64,000 nucleotides of DNA from Brachynemurus nebulosus (Eukaryota; Arthropoda; Insecta; Neuroptera; Myrmeleontidae), in NCBI GenBank assembly GCA_035578155.1, contig JAPWDM010000009.1:6360001-6424000 (forward strand), in the 5' to 3' direction. Shown here one piece after another: positions 13,410-24,620 of this stretch. Numbering within the stretch: the first letter of the stretch is position 1; every line of letters starts with the position of its first letter. Position numbers and translations under genes: made by a program. The notes beneath the pieces are model-generated. The model ran no database searches. It worked only from the letters and a program-made list of their open reading frames with translations, and had not been told where the DNA came from.

Positions 13410-16400
13410 ATAGGTAAGTCTCTGTACCAATTTGTGTGAGACTGATATAAATTATCTTGGTTGTACCCTATAATATATTATCTATAATTTTGTTGACCCA
13501 ATTCCCGTTCACCCGACCTTGCCCTATATTTTACTGAGAATCGTCGGTTGTAATATAGCTATAGTGCCACAAATACTGTACGTATAGAACACTGGACTGA
13601 ATTTTTTTTTACAAATAATTCTTTATAATTTACGACACAAAGCAAATTTGTTTTATGATTAGCCGTCATTTTATCACTGGCTGATTGTAAATATATATTG
13701 TAAAAAAAATACTGCGACCGCCCGAGTACTCTTATTAAAAATAATAGCAATTTTATAATCATGTAGAAATATAATACTGATAAATCAGGCCTTGTAAATT
13801 GTGAATAAAGAAACTATATGCACTCTTATATCTCTTTAGAGACTCATAAAAGAGCAATCTACTGAATTTCATATGTTTAAAAAAAAAACTCTATTTTATA
13901 ATCCCGATATGAATTACCTACTAACATACAAAATTTCATGTTTATAGATCCAAAGATGCAAACATTCTGAAAATATGGGCCACGGACAGACATGGCAAAA
14001 TTACAAAAGGTTTTGAGATTTTTCTTCGGAACCCTACAAGCATCCTTTTACAATCGTATACTCTACTAATTAATTTTTAAATTGAAGATTGCTTTTGAAA
14101 TATAAATCCACTTATTGTTAGCAAATAATTAAAAAAACACTTTAAAGTTTAAATTTGAAATAGAAGCCATAATTAGTAATTAACAAGCAATCAAATTCCA
14201 CTCGTATTTTTTCATTTGTTTTAGTGGTTCTATTGTTTAACGATACAGTTGGCAAAAGTCTTAAAGTCTTACAACATATTTTGTTTTGTTTTTTTTTTTT
14301 GTTTCAATATATATAAAAATGGCGGCTACAGAATTCTTTTATTTGAAGGTGTCACTGCCCAAGTTCCCAAATGGCGGGCACTCTTGCAGTCGTAATTATA
14401 ATCTGAAAGATTTAAAAATAGTTTTTCCATATTTCTAACACGTGCAGATTGTCTGTCGATAAATCAAAAAGGTACACATAAACCGACAAATTCCCACTTA
14501 CTCTTTGTAATTTTAGTTATAAATAATGAATACAGATGTCAGTTTCAACACTAAACCCAACTCAATTGATAATTACCTACCATAGAATCTCATATTTTTC
14601 TATTATTTTCACTTTTTCCCGAAAAAGTAATTTCAATTTTAATTTGTCCACCTCTGTCATGTCCACTTATATATTTTGATTATTATTATAATAAAATGTA
14701 AGGACCGGCTTCAAATTGTTCGAATACTTTTGCTGGAAACTGTATGTAAGTAATAATATATAATTATATATGTTTGTTACACAATATTGCTTTTTGCTAA
14801 TGCTTTCAACGCATTAATACTTCTTGGCTGGATCTTTTAGAGCATTAATTATACACTTATATAAACGACAATCGATACGAGCATTGTTTATGTTCAAGTA
14901 ACCTTACCCCCTCCCCCCAAAAAAAATATCTTTATGTACTTAAAGGAGTCTTCTAATCTACAAAGCAAAAATTTCGACTCTTTTAGAAATTAATAAAAAA
15001 AAAATAATGTTTTTATTGTCCATTTTTTTTAACAGCTATATATTGATATTTTAAGAGCATTTAACAAAATTTTCATGTAAAAAAACCATGTACCTACTAG
15101 TTGAGATGATTTTAGGGTTTGTATTCGTTTGCAACAAAAAAAAAATTCTAATAGGACAATGAAAAAAAATTTCTAAAATCTAAATGGCGGCGCGGCGGTT
15201 TAGAAAACAAAATTTTTTCGAAAGTTTTTTCAAAGTTTTTTGTTTTTTAAAAATATTAAAAATTAAAATTTCGCAATATCCGTAATCCCTACCGTAAAGC
15301 AACATATTTTGGAAGGTACTTACCAAATTCGAAGTCGATTGGATAAATGTAACTGGAGATATCATGCCGAATGTATACTGATGTTATTCGCTTACGTTTG
15401 TAGTACTCTATCGAGTCGACTCAGTCCACTGTCGAGAATTCATTTTTAAAAACTACTGAATCAATCTTGACTCAATCCATTCCAACAGACTGCGCCAGTT
15501 ATATAAACTAAGTCTTAATCGTACAATTACTCACTATCCAGCGTTACCACCATTACTTTCACAAAACAATACAAAACCTCTGTATCCATTGCATCAGACT
15601 GCGCCAGTTACAAACTAAGCAAACGTACAATTATTCACTACCCACCCATTCACTGCCACAATCTTTTTTGGTCAAGTACGGCCCCTGAATTCATTTAAAT
15701 ATATTTATTTCAACAATAGTTGCTACAATGTGATATTGTTTTGTGACATCAATCATCAAGTAGCCGTGACATGGGAAAATTGAAAACATCACAGACACGC
15801 GGATAAACAAAAAAAAAAAAAAAAACAAAAAAAAACCATAGTAACAAATACGTAGTATGTGTCAATATATTATATGCAGAAAGCAATAAAATATAATATA
15901 TAAAATTCATTTTCATCTATTTGTTCGATTAATTCACATAGAAATGTATCAATAAATACGAATATATTCTAGCATTTGACGGATTGCAATGATAAAACAA
16001 TAAATTTAGCTCACCAAGATGCATTGAATAATTAATCGAATATGAAAATTTTTTAACGCAAAACGCAGCAATTGTTTGATCAGTTCAGTACAGTAGAATC
16101 GCGTTATAAGTCCGCTTCGGGGCTGTAGGAGAATAAAATTCTAAGAATTCCTGTACCCCCACTTGTGCTTAGTAGTCGACCGCGGTAACGCGCACCTCCC
16201 TACTTTTCAAGCGTGTGAGTGTGTATACTTATTTATAATCAAATTGCCCGGACGAAGCGGCACAAAATCTACCTATTTTCAATAAATACATTTACTAATT
16301 TTTTTCGAAATCCGTTCTATAGTTTGTGTGACAGGAGTTTAAACGATACTCTCCACACATATTTTCTTTAAAAAAGTTTTTTTTTTAAATCTTTTGTAGA

Positions 16401-17320
16401 AATTGTAAATAATATTGTTAGTCAAACAAAATTTGTAATATAATCCGCGCGATGAACGAACGGAACTTGCTTTGGTCAACTACACACATGTATTATATGT
16501 ACACACGGACCTATAAAAAAAATTCTGACAGTCATGGAGGGGAAATGTTTACAATAGAAATAAAATCGGAGGACTTATATCGCGATTCGACTGTATATGA
16601 CGAAAAGCCTTTTAACAATATGACTGATTCGGCAAAATTCATTCTTCTAGTGACCCGACATGCTTAATTTTTTCAAAACTGGAAAGAACGTCTTCGAAAA
16701 CCTACAAATTGCTTCCAATTTTATCATTTGTTCAGTTTATTACGGATTTTTAGAAGAACTTGATAATTCCATCAAAATAAAAAAAATTATTTAATCTCAA
16801 ACTTTATAGAAGTGTTTTAATTTAGAATGACTGGTTGAATTAGAGTAATTCGCCCTCGTAGAAGATTGATTTAAGCCGTGGATTATGGATGAGAGTGCTA
16901 ATATCCAATTGTAGTATGTTCATCAAGTGAAGGGTTAAAAATAAATGCAAAAATTTTATTTGATTTGAAAAACAAAATTAAAATGTTCTGGTTTACGCTC
17001 CACTAGAATTTGACTGATTAGTGATTTTTTCAAACATTCGTTTTCGTTTTTTTTCGATTATTATTAGAATCAGTTGCGATATGGTTTTGTTTGTTATGAT
17101 TCAGTAATAAATACACACACAGTGTACGTATTAGTACATAAACTATACCAGGTGTTTCATTGCAATCTAGAGTATAGCAAGATACTGAAACCAAATTAAT
17201 AATATTTTTATAGTTGTTATTATTAATACGTTTTACAAAAGCTTTTCTTATCTCTAAAAAAATTCTATCCAATTTTTTATTGCCATGGTTACTTCAAAAT
17301 AATAGTCAAAAATGCAAATA
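13410..17320. other. Intergenic DNA with degenerate repeats, no gene seen
   Basis: No gene is supported. The stretch 14940-15370 is a diverged relative of the element at 49719-50452. A direct repeat of about 110 bp begins with CAGACTGCGCCAGTTA near 15487 and again near 15596. The interval 16290-16500 is related to 31390-31590. The frame at 16452-16667 belongs to that repeat and is not a gene. Confidence 0.5.
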
Positions 17321-17779
17321 TCTATACATATAATAAAACTGTAAATCTGTCTCTGTCTGTCTGTCTGTCTATTCACGCATCACGTAAAAACTACTGGACG
17401 AATTTTAATGAAATTTGGTCTGATGATAACTTATTACCTGGGTCAACATCTAAGATACTTTTTATTCCGAGAAAATGTCTCATTCCCACGGGAAAATGGA
17501 AAAACTATTTTGAGCATCTACACACATTACGCCAATTTACATATTTCATAAAAAATTTCATAACTATAGTAACAAAAATTGTAAATAAATTTTGTAGTTT
17601 GGAAATTTTTCTGAATTTTAAATAAAAAAAAATGTTGCTAATTGTGTATCGAAAAATACAATAAATACACAATTGTCAATTTGGAGACAATTTAATGCAT
17701 TTTGTGTGGCAAGAAACTACAAATTGGAAAAAGAAACTACTCAACATTTCGCGTGAACAACGTCACGGGTACGGCTAGT
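17321..17779 (+). mobile_element. Helitron/Helentron-like non-autonomous element
   Basis: It starts TCTATACATATAATAAAACT, followed by a CTGT microsatellite (near 17347-17370), then CACGCATCACGTAAAAACTA and CTGGACGAATTTTAATGAAA. It ends GGGTACGGCTAGT. This arrangement is familiar from widespread insect non-autonomous Helitrons, which lack TIRs and end in a CTAG-type terminus. The assignment rests on remembered element structure rather than on a search. Confidence 0.6.
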
Positions 17780-17809
17780 ATAGTATAAAAATTTTGATCT
17801 AATATCTCA

Positions 17810-17821
17810 CCCCCCCCCCCC
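17810..17821. repeat. C homopolymer run
   Basis: Twelve consecutive C residues between the Helitron-like element and the SINE body. Confidence 0.9.
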
Positions 17822-17864
17822 GCTTTTCAACTGGAACTACGAATGACTGCACAACAAAATGTCT

Positions 17865-18209
17865 ATTTAAAATTAAAATAAAAAATTACTTTTAAACATT
17901 TCTCTTAGTACTTAAAAAAGTGTCAATATTTATCTGAATTTCACTGTAGACAAAGTGGTCGGAATTGATTCCAAGCTAAAAAAATTCTATTTAAAATTAA
18001 AAAATTTCTCTTAAACATTTCTGTAATGCTTAAAAAAGTAATCGATATTTATTTGAATTACATGATTGATCAGGTGGTCAGAAAACCACCTAAAGGTATG
18101 TAAATTAAAAATCACAAAGTGATTGAAAAAATTATCCGGATCGGCCGGGAATCGAACCCAGGATCTCCTGGTAACTAGCCAGGTGTGCTATCCATTACAC
18201 CATCGATCC
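17865..18209 (-). mobile_element. tRNA-derived SINE with duplicated body
   Basis: Read on the minus strand, a tRNA-like head (18209-18138) is followed by a non-tRNA body that occurs twice in tandem at a spacing of about 120 bp (about 18090-17985 and 17960-17865). Each body unit carries the AATTCAGATAAATATCGAC-like block, then an AAGCATTA/AAGTACTA block, then GAAATGTTTAA. Related body fragments recur near 23840-23890, 24430-24500 and 24555-24615, so this is a dispersed family rather than a single tRNA pseudogene. Confidence 0.65.
18138..18209 (-). tRNA. tRNA-like head (anticodon AGT), probably SINE-derived
   Basis: A 72-nt cloverleaf folds on the minus strand. It has a GGATCGA/CCGATCC acceptor with a 7-66 mismatch, a GTGT/GCAC D stem, a CCTGG/CCAGG anticodon stem with loop CTAGTTA, and a CTGGG/CCCGG T stem with loop TTCGATT. 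Position 33 is T and the anticodon is AGT (nominally Thr), but position 37 is T where a purine is expected. The anticodon stem and T arm look more like tRNA-Glu. Its position at the head of a repeated body argues for a SINE promoter rather than a working tRNA. Confidence 0.5.
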
Positions 18210-18939
18210 TTTGCTCGACAGGCGGCCGACACAGACAACATTCAATCACTTACGTGTATGCACTCTCTGTAATGCGAGAAGCAGTTACAATTTTTCAATT
18301 TCAAAAGGTAATTTTTGAAAGCTGATAATCGTCATACTATATGATCCTGTATGTGACCGGTCCGCCGAAAAAAATTTCCGTGACTGAAAAAATGCTAAGA
18401 AACACTGCTATAGAGAGAACACTATATGGAATTGATTTTGTACGAACATCAAAATATCTGATTTTGTAAAACAGTTCTACTCACAATAAATTCTGAATTA
18501 GCCAAGACCGTTCTGTTCCTAACCAAAATTTATGATACACTGTATAAGTATGCTTAGTAAAAGTTTACGACTCATTGCCTACTTTTGGGCGCCAGACGAA
18601 TATATTAAGGTACTGATTGTGGCATCGCCCAGTACTTTGTCCACGTAAACTCGCCTGTCAATTATAATCGAATCAGTTACGTCAATATTATTTTATTCCC
18701 ATTATAAATTGGACCGCCCGCATGTTTTTCGATAACCCATATAACGAACGATACAAAAATTCGATAAATTCGTTTATTATTTTCATGTCAAAAGTATAAA
18801 AAAATATTGGATATTTATTATTTTTATTTTTTTTTAACTATCACTTGTGTCATACCTATTGTCTATTTGATGATTTGAAGATTACAATTTTTAGCGATGG
18901 GTGATCAGTAGCTTCGATGTTCAAATATTGTTAACGAAT

Positions 18940-19235
18940 TTCCAAAAGGAAACTTCAATAAATACCGCCACTGTCATTGTGAAACTTGAACCCGGGAGAC
19001 GGTGGTAGAAATTTATTTTCAAACCTCCAAAACTCTCCACAATTTATGTGTCAACGCGATAACTTTTGCACAAAACGCAATTTATTTTGATAAAATTTAG
19101 GGAAAATGTTGGAAGCCCCAAGCCCTTCTTTAGCCAGCCACGTTCGATGCCCAGAATGTGGTTATTTGATCATTTCTTGTCAAAAGAGATGAGTTTTTTA
19201 TAAAATTTGCTACGATTGGAAAGTTTTCCAATTTC
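18940..19235 (-). repeat. Dispersed repeat family R3, inverted copy
   Basis: The minus strand of this stretch aligns with 26300-26525 and 24050-24215. Shared words include GGCTTCCAACATTTTC, TGGCTAAAGAATTCATC-like text and a GACATCGA(A/C)TGTGTCTGGC-like block. The copy ends where the hAT element at 19245 begins. Confidence 0.65.
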
Positions 19236-19244
19236 TAATTACAT

Positions 19245-19989
19245 CAGTGTTTTTCAACCTGTGGGTCGCGACCATCTGGTCGAGCCTTTCTAAGAGGGTC
19301 GCAGTACTTTAAAAATAAAACCACTCTAGTTCAATATATAATATTTAATAAGGAGAAGGTTAATTAATGGTTACATTAACATGAGAGCTTCATACTTTTG
19401 CGCGATAAAGTTTCAAAATTGCTACTTTATTTTCCATAACAGTAAATCCGAATTTTAAATAATTGTCGTCATATAGACACTTTTTCTTTGGTTTTGTTTT
19501 ATTACTCTCATTGGAACTTGAAATTGACGGTTGTACATATGTTTCCAAAAACTTATCCATTTTCAATAATTAGAATGAGCATAAAATTTTGAATATTAGA
19601 CAATAATAAGTGAGCAACTACTAAACAAGGCAATTCAATAAATTTAAACACTAACGCGAGCTCACAATCCAAAAAATTCAAAAGGATTAGTCTCGGAAGT
19701 GTTAAACGGTGACGACTGTCGTGCGTGCGCATGTCACTTTTTATGCTACGTGCGCCTTCAGAAGCTACTATAAGTCGTCAATTTTGATGTCGATATAAAA
19801 ATACGTCTGTTTTAAGTCCTTATTTACGTATTTAATCTATACCTAACTATGAAAATAATTAATAATGATGAACGGATTCGATATTTATAACATAAAAAAA
19901 TTAAAGTTGGTAATAGCGGCGGATAGGGGGTCGCGAAATATTTTGCCCTACTAAGGGGGTCACGCCATGGAAAAGGTTGAAAAACACTG
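19245..19989. mobile_element. hAT-type non-autonomous element
   Basis: The left end CAGTGTTTTTCAACCTGTGG, followed by GTCGCGACC, and the right end GGTTGAAAAACACTG are inverse termini. CAGTG...CAACCTGTGGGTCGCGACC is the familiar end type of Charlie/SPIN-like hAT elements. The flanking octamers AATTACAT (19237-19244) and ATTTACAC (19990-19997) agree at 6 of 8 positions, consistent with an aged 8-bp hAT duplication. No transposase frame is visible. Confidence 0.8.
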
Positions 19990-20688
19990 ATTTACACCAT
20001 CGAAAAGAATGAAAATAATTATATAAAACAAGTTTGTGAATCATATTTTATGTAAACTAAAAATCAAAAAGAAAAAAATTCTTTTTAGAAATATCCGCCC
20101 TTGAACAAACCGTCTGTCTGTTGACGTCGAGAAAGGGGATAGGTACCAACTTTTTCCTGTAGCGACAAATTTGATACATTTCTATTTATAAAATTTTCAT
20201 TTATCACACATACTTATTTTCACTCGTTAACAACGATAATGTCATCCATCAAAGTATCTATCAAAGTAGGTTATTATTTATGTTTACAATATTCTGTTTT
20301 TGGAATATTTTCAATATATCAATTTTAATAAATGTCTCAAATAAATAATATTACAAAAATATATTTGAGTATTTTTGGAAATTGTTTCTAACCTAATCGA
20401 ACTATATAAGAAATGTTTCCTCTTTTGGATAGCAAATATTCGAAATTTTTTTTTTTGTGGGTACAATTGAAAAGATTTGTGACACTTAAAAGTAGTATCA
20501 AAAAAAATGTAACTATACCTATAATCGAGTACTATTGAACTGTTTTGGAATCAGGATTCGCTCCATATGCGGATTTTTGAAAATTCTTTTGCACTAAACC
20601 TTTCTTTTTATTGTGAGATATGTTACCAAATTTTAAGTTAATTTTCCGTAACATTTCTCCTAATCCCTGGAAGTAAATTAGTAAAAAA

Positions 20689-21304
20689 TTAGTACCTGGA
20701 AGGAAAAATATGGAAAAGATAGGAAAAAATTAGTTATAGAGAAAATAGAACTATTTTTAAACAGCTGAATCATTGGGGAAGTTCCTCAAAATGGTGACCA
20801 AAGAAGGCCAAAAACAGTTTTTTGCATTTTTTTAAAAATAACTTTATCGCAAAAAATTAATGGGGCTGGAAAATCATTAGTACATATGTAATACTTTTCA
20901 ACCTACTTACAGCTTTGACTTAATGATTTTTAAAGACATCTTATAAATAAAAATCATTAATCTTTCGGTCATTTATTTTGCATACTTTGAATAACTTAAT
21001 AATGCGTGCACTTTTTGCATACGTTACTGCAAATCTTTAAGAAAATTTTAAGCCTGTAAAAGTGCCTGCAGGTGGTCCAGAACCTGGTTAAATCGAATTC
21101 TACGAAAACGTCTTTTTTTCGAAAAAAATAATTTTTGCAAAAATTACCAAATGTTTTACAATTTTTTTTAGAAACGTTCCTATTCTACTTACCAAGGACT
21201 ATCCTTTCGCCAAGTTTCATAAAAAACTATCCTTTTTAAAAATAGTTCATTGAATTCTATGGATTCCTTCCTATCTTTTCCATATTTTTCCTTCCAGGTA
21301 CTAA
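20689..21304. mobile_element. TIR element, class uncertain
   Basis: The left block TTAGTACCTGGAAGGAAAAA (20689 on), continuing ATATGGAAAAGATAGGAA, is repeated inverted at 21267-21304. This gives TIRs of about 38 bp around a 540-bp interior without coding signs. The ends TTAGTACCTGG do not let me assign a superfamily. Confidence 0.75.
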
Positions 21305-22322
21305 TGTTGGCAAAAAACAAAGTTTTTAGTCAGTAGTTTGCCTGGACTATAATCATTTTGCGCATTTGTTTAAACAGATTCATCTGTTTACTATGCAAAA
21401 TTTAAGAATTTTTGCATCATTTTTTATTGGAATATAATAAAATTTCCTTATTTCCCATAAGGGTGCATCTATATTGTCAAAAATAATGCACTTTTCTTAA
21501 TGGCGGGATTCTTAATCAACAAGAAATTTAAGAAATTTTTTTTTTTTTTTGAAAGTAGCATTCAGCACAAGAAAATTTCTAACAACTGCAGAAATATTTT
21601 CAGATTGTAGACAAAAATCAGACTGTACGTATAAACCCAACTTGAACTATTTGACTTTTTACTATATATAAAGGGTATGTATTTACTTTTCAATTTATTA
21701 TTAGCGCCGAATTTACCTCTATGGAGGCCCCTGAGTACTTTTGAAGAAAAGAAGCCTTCTGAAGAATTTCCGAAATTTTTCAAATTTTCCCAAATAATGG
21801 GGTCGGCGACCAAAAAAAAAAAAAAAACGGAAAGCACTTATCCTTTTAATTCTATTCCTTAATTTTGGGATTTTATTCGATTTTGTGGAGGCCCCGGGAC
21901 ATGTGCCCCACCCAAGTGCTCTTATGTAAATCCGGCTCTACTGTCAACATTAGCATACTGGTGACGCGAACCCATAAGATTTTCCCCTTTTCCCTTAAAA
22001 AATATGCTTTATCCCGGTCTAAAAAAAGTTAGAACAATTTGGTTTTAAGTTGTATATATACAGAAGTGACTGATCGAAATGGCTTTCTGGCGAAATTTTG
22101 TGAAATTCTATTTCGTAGATCAGAATTTAAAAAGTCACACTGTAACATTCTCTTAAAGAAAAATAACTAATAACTTGTTTCGCTGCATGAAGTAATATTC
22201 TATAACAAATTTCATTTTGAACAAAACCGCATCAAACCTGAGATTACTTAATTTATTTTCTTTTTTCTAACAAAATTATATCCTCGGCTAGTATTCACAA
22301 AGTATTCCAATACCTATTCTAT

Positions 22323-23139
22323 ATACACACACCGGCATAATTAGCGGAACATAAAAAAAATATAAAAACCTATTTATTAAACAAAGTTGGCTGTTTTTTT
22401 CATTTTCACTTAAAATTCTTGTTTTTTATTCATGTAAACTAAATGTATTTCCTTGAAAAAGTCTTATTTTCCTTGTTTTTGTGTGAAAATCATGTAATTT
22501 TTTGATTTTTTATTTGACAAAGTGACAAACTATCATCAAAATATCATTTTTAGCTTGTAACAAATTTGTTCTTACAATTTTTGTTATTTTTATTTAACCT
22601 TGATTTTTTGTACAAATTTGAGGTATGCGTAACTTGCATTAAACAAAGAGAAATTGTGACCGCTAAAGTATGATGAAAAATTTGAAAGTGTGGTAAATAT
22701 GAAGAATTTGAGTTGGTCCTTACTCTGATGTACCTCACTCCTCTTGTAATCCATTCTAAATAATTTTTCTGATAGCATTCACATTTACCCCGAAATTCAT
22801 AAGATTTGCAAAACCGCACCGGGGAAATGTGGATGGCTTATAAAATTTTTGTTTTTCATACGAATTTGCTCAAAATTTGTGTGATGCATCCTGAATAATG
22901 TAGAATTAAAAATAAATCAACCATAATGTGATATATAACATAAAAAATACTTAAAACAACGCTTTTATCTCAACTCATGAAAATCCATTCACAATTACCC
23001 CGGTCAACCCTATATCGACTTGTGAACATGTAATTTTAAGTGAATAATTAAATAAGACTAATAGTTTCTTAAAATTAAATGGTTTGTTTGATTTTTAGAG
23101 ATATTTTGTATGTTCCGCTAATTATGCCGGTGTGTGTAT
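22323..23139. mobile_element. TIR element (31-bp perfect TIRs) containing another transposon copy
   Basis: The 31-bp end starting ATACACACACCGGCATAATT (22323-22353) is perfectly inverted at 23109-23139. The core CCGGCATAATTAGCGGAAC resembles mariner-type termini. Its interior includes a truncated inverted copy of the GGGTTGACC element (about 22425-23010), including that element's intact outer end followed by TA. No transposase frame is present. Confidence 0.85.
22425..23010 (-). mobile_element. Truncated copy of the GGGTTGACC transposon
   Basis: This copy aligns on the minus strand with about 4456-5005. The outer terminus (ending CCGGTCAACCC at 23010, followed by TA) is preserved and the other end is missing. 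The frame at 22550-22819 matches the frame at 4609-4878 residue by residue over most of its length. That similarity reflects shared repeat ancestry and is not evidence of a gene. Confidence 0.85.
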
Positions 23140-23614
23140 TATAATCTACTGTAATATTATTATATAAACGATATATATTAAAAACTTGGCAGGATTCCAT
23201 ATTATATAACACAAAACCCTGATAACATACACTGATAACAAAAATATCATATTTTTAGATCGTGGACATTACATTTTCTATAACTATACTTACTTGGACT
23301 AGCAAAAATATAATTTAAACATCAAAAATTTTTAGAAAATAATTTACTTTTACCACATAAACAAAATTGAGAACGTCAAACAAATCCATAAATACTTGAG
23401 GGTTTGGGAGAAAAAAGGAAATAAATTGACTTAGGACATTTTCCTGCAGTATCAGCATGTCCTAAAAAATTTTTTTACAGCGACTGAAAATCAATAAGGA
23501 TCCTTACGTTATGATATTAATAAGCGAAACGCATACGAAATACATAGTCAACTCACAGCTATAAGGGTGTCTGCACACAAAGCGGATACTAATAGATTCT
23601 CTCACCCTCACAAG

Positions 23615-23796
23615 CAGTGACGTAGAGAGGGGGGGGGGGGGTGTCAAGGGGCTCTATTATGACCCGGGCGCCATTCGTGCACGCCAAATGTGTGCTAAAA
23701 CGGTACGAAATATTATTATATATGTTTTTGGAGGGAAGAGGGGGGCGTCAATAAAGTGTTGTGCCCCGGGCGCCAGTTATGTCCGCTACGCCACTG
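23615..23796. mobile_element. hAT-type MITE with perfect 8-bp target duplication
   Basis: The 182-bp element starts CAGTGACGTAG and ends CTACGCCACTG. It is flanked on both sides by the identical octamer CTCACAAG (23607-23614 and 23797-23804). Subterminal CCCGGGCGCCA blocks occur in both halves, and a run of G (about 23629-23641) lies near the left end. End sequence and octamer duplication are diagnostic of hAT. Confidence 0.9.
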
Positions 23797-23879
23797 CTCA
23801 CAAGATATAGAGCACACAATGCTTCTCACAACAACTTATTCTATATTTAAAATTAAAGAATTGGTTTTAAACATTTCTC

Positions 23880-24215
23880 TAATGCTTAAAAATACCCCTG
23901 TCGCAGCATCCTGCATAACACAGCGAATTTCCGTTTATAAAAATTAGTTTTTCTCGGAAACTAGCTGACATAGAATAATAGTTTAAAGACCTTTTTGATG
24001 TAATTTTTTCTCCTCTTTTAAATGATGTAAAAAAATTTGGCAAAAATTTGTGAATAAGTGGAAATTTTGGCAAAAAACTAATTTTTTGCAAGAACAAAAA
24101 CCATGTTCCTGGCATCCGACGTGTCTGGCTGAAGAACTCATCCAAGATTTTTGGACTTCCAACGTTGTCACCAAATTTCGTAAACCTAGGACATTTCGTT
24201 CGAGAGTTATCGTGC
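23880..24215 (+). repeat. Dispersed repeat family R3, copy
   Basis: Aligns in the same orientation with 26120-26525 and inverted with 18940-19235. Shared text includes CCCCTGTCGCAGCA/CCTCTGTCGCGGCA near its start and GTGTCTGGCTGAAGAACTCA, CTTCCAACGTTGTC and TTTCGTTCGAGAG near its end. It abuts the TA microsatellite. The open frames at 23879-24313 are repeat-derived. Confidence 0.65.
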
Positions 24216-24225
24216 TGATACATAT

Positions 24226-24237
<12 letters not shown>

Positions 24238-24313
<76 letters not shown>
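24238..24313. repeat. (TA)n microsatellite
   Basis: About 37 uninterrupted TA units following a short CATA run. Confidence 0.97.
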
Positions 24314-24315
<2 letters not shown>

Positions 24316-24399
24316 TTTAGTGAATATTATTTTCAGTTTCTACGGACCTCAAAACAAATTTCTGCCATAGTCCCGGGCTCAAGTCGCGTCATGACACCT

Positions 24400-24620
24400 A
24401 CTGTAATAGCTGAATTTCCAGAATTCTTTCTGGAAATTCGCTAAAAGTGTCGATATTTATCTAAATTACACGGTCGGTCAAATGGTCGGAAAACGACATT
24501 TCATATTACACGACCTAATGTTACTCCGGTTAATGGCGGAAATGGTTTCAGACTACTTATAGGAAATCGATTTAAAATTAAAGAATTGCTTTTGAATATC
24601 TTTCTAATCCTAAAAAAAAG
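24400..24620. repeat. SINE-body fragments
   Basis: The blocks GTCGATATTTATCTAAATTA followed by GGTCGGTCAAATGGTCGG (near 24448-24490) and AAAATTAAAGAATTGCTTTT (near 24570) match the body of the SINE at 17865-18209. They are not accompanied by a tRNA-like head. Confidence 0.5.

Noticed and set aside
16452..16667. 71-codon open frame
   Set aside because: It overlaps a dispersed repeat shared with 31390-31590, and the equivalent frame is not kept there.
18138..18209. Functional tRNA-Thr gene
   Set aside because: The cloverleaf is good, but the 7-66 mismatch, T at position 37 and attachment to a repeated body favour a SINE head.
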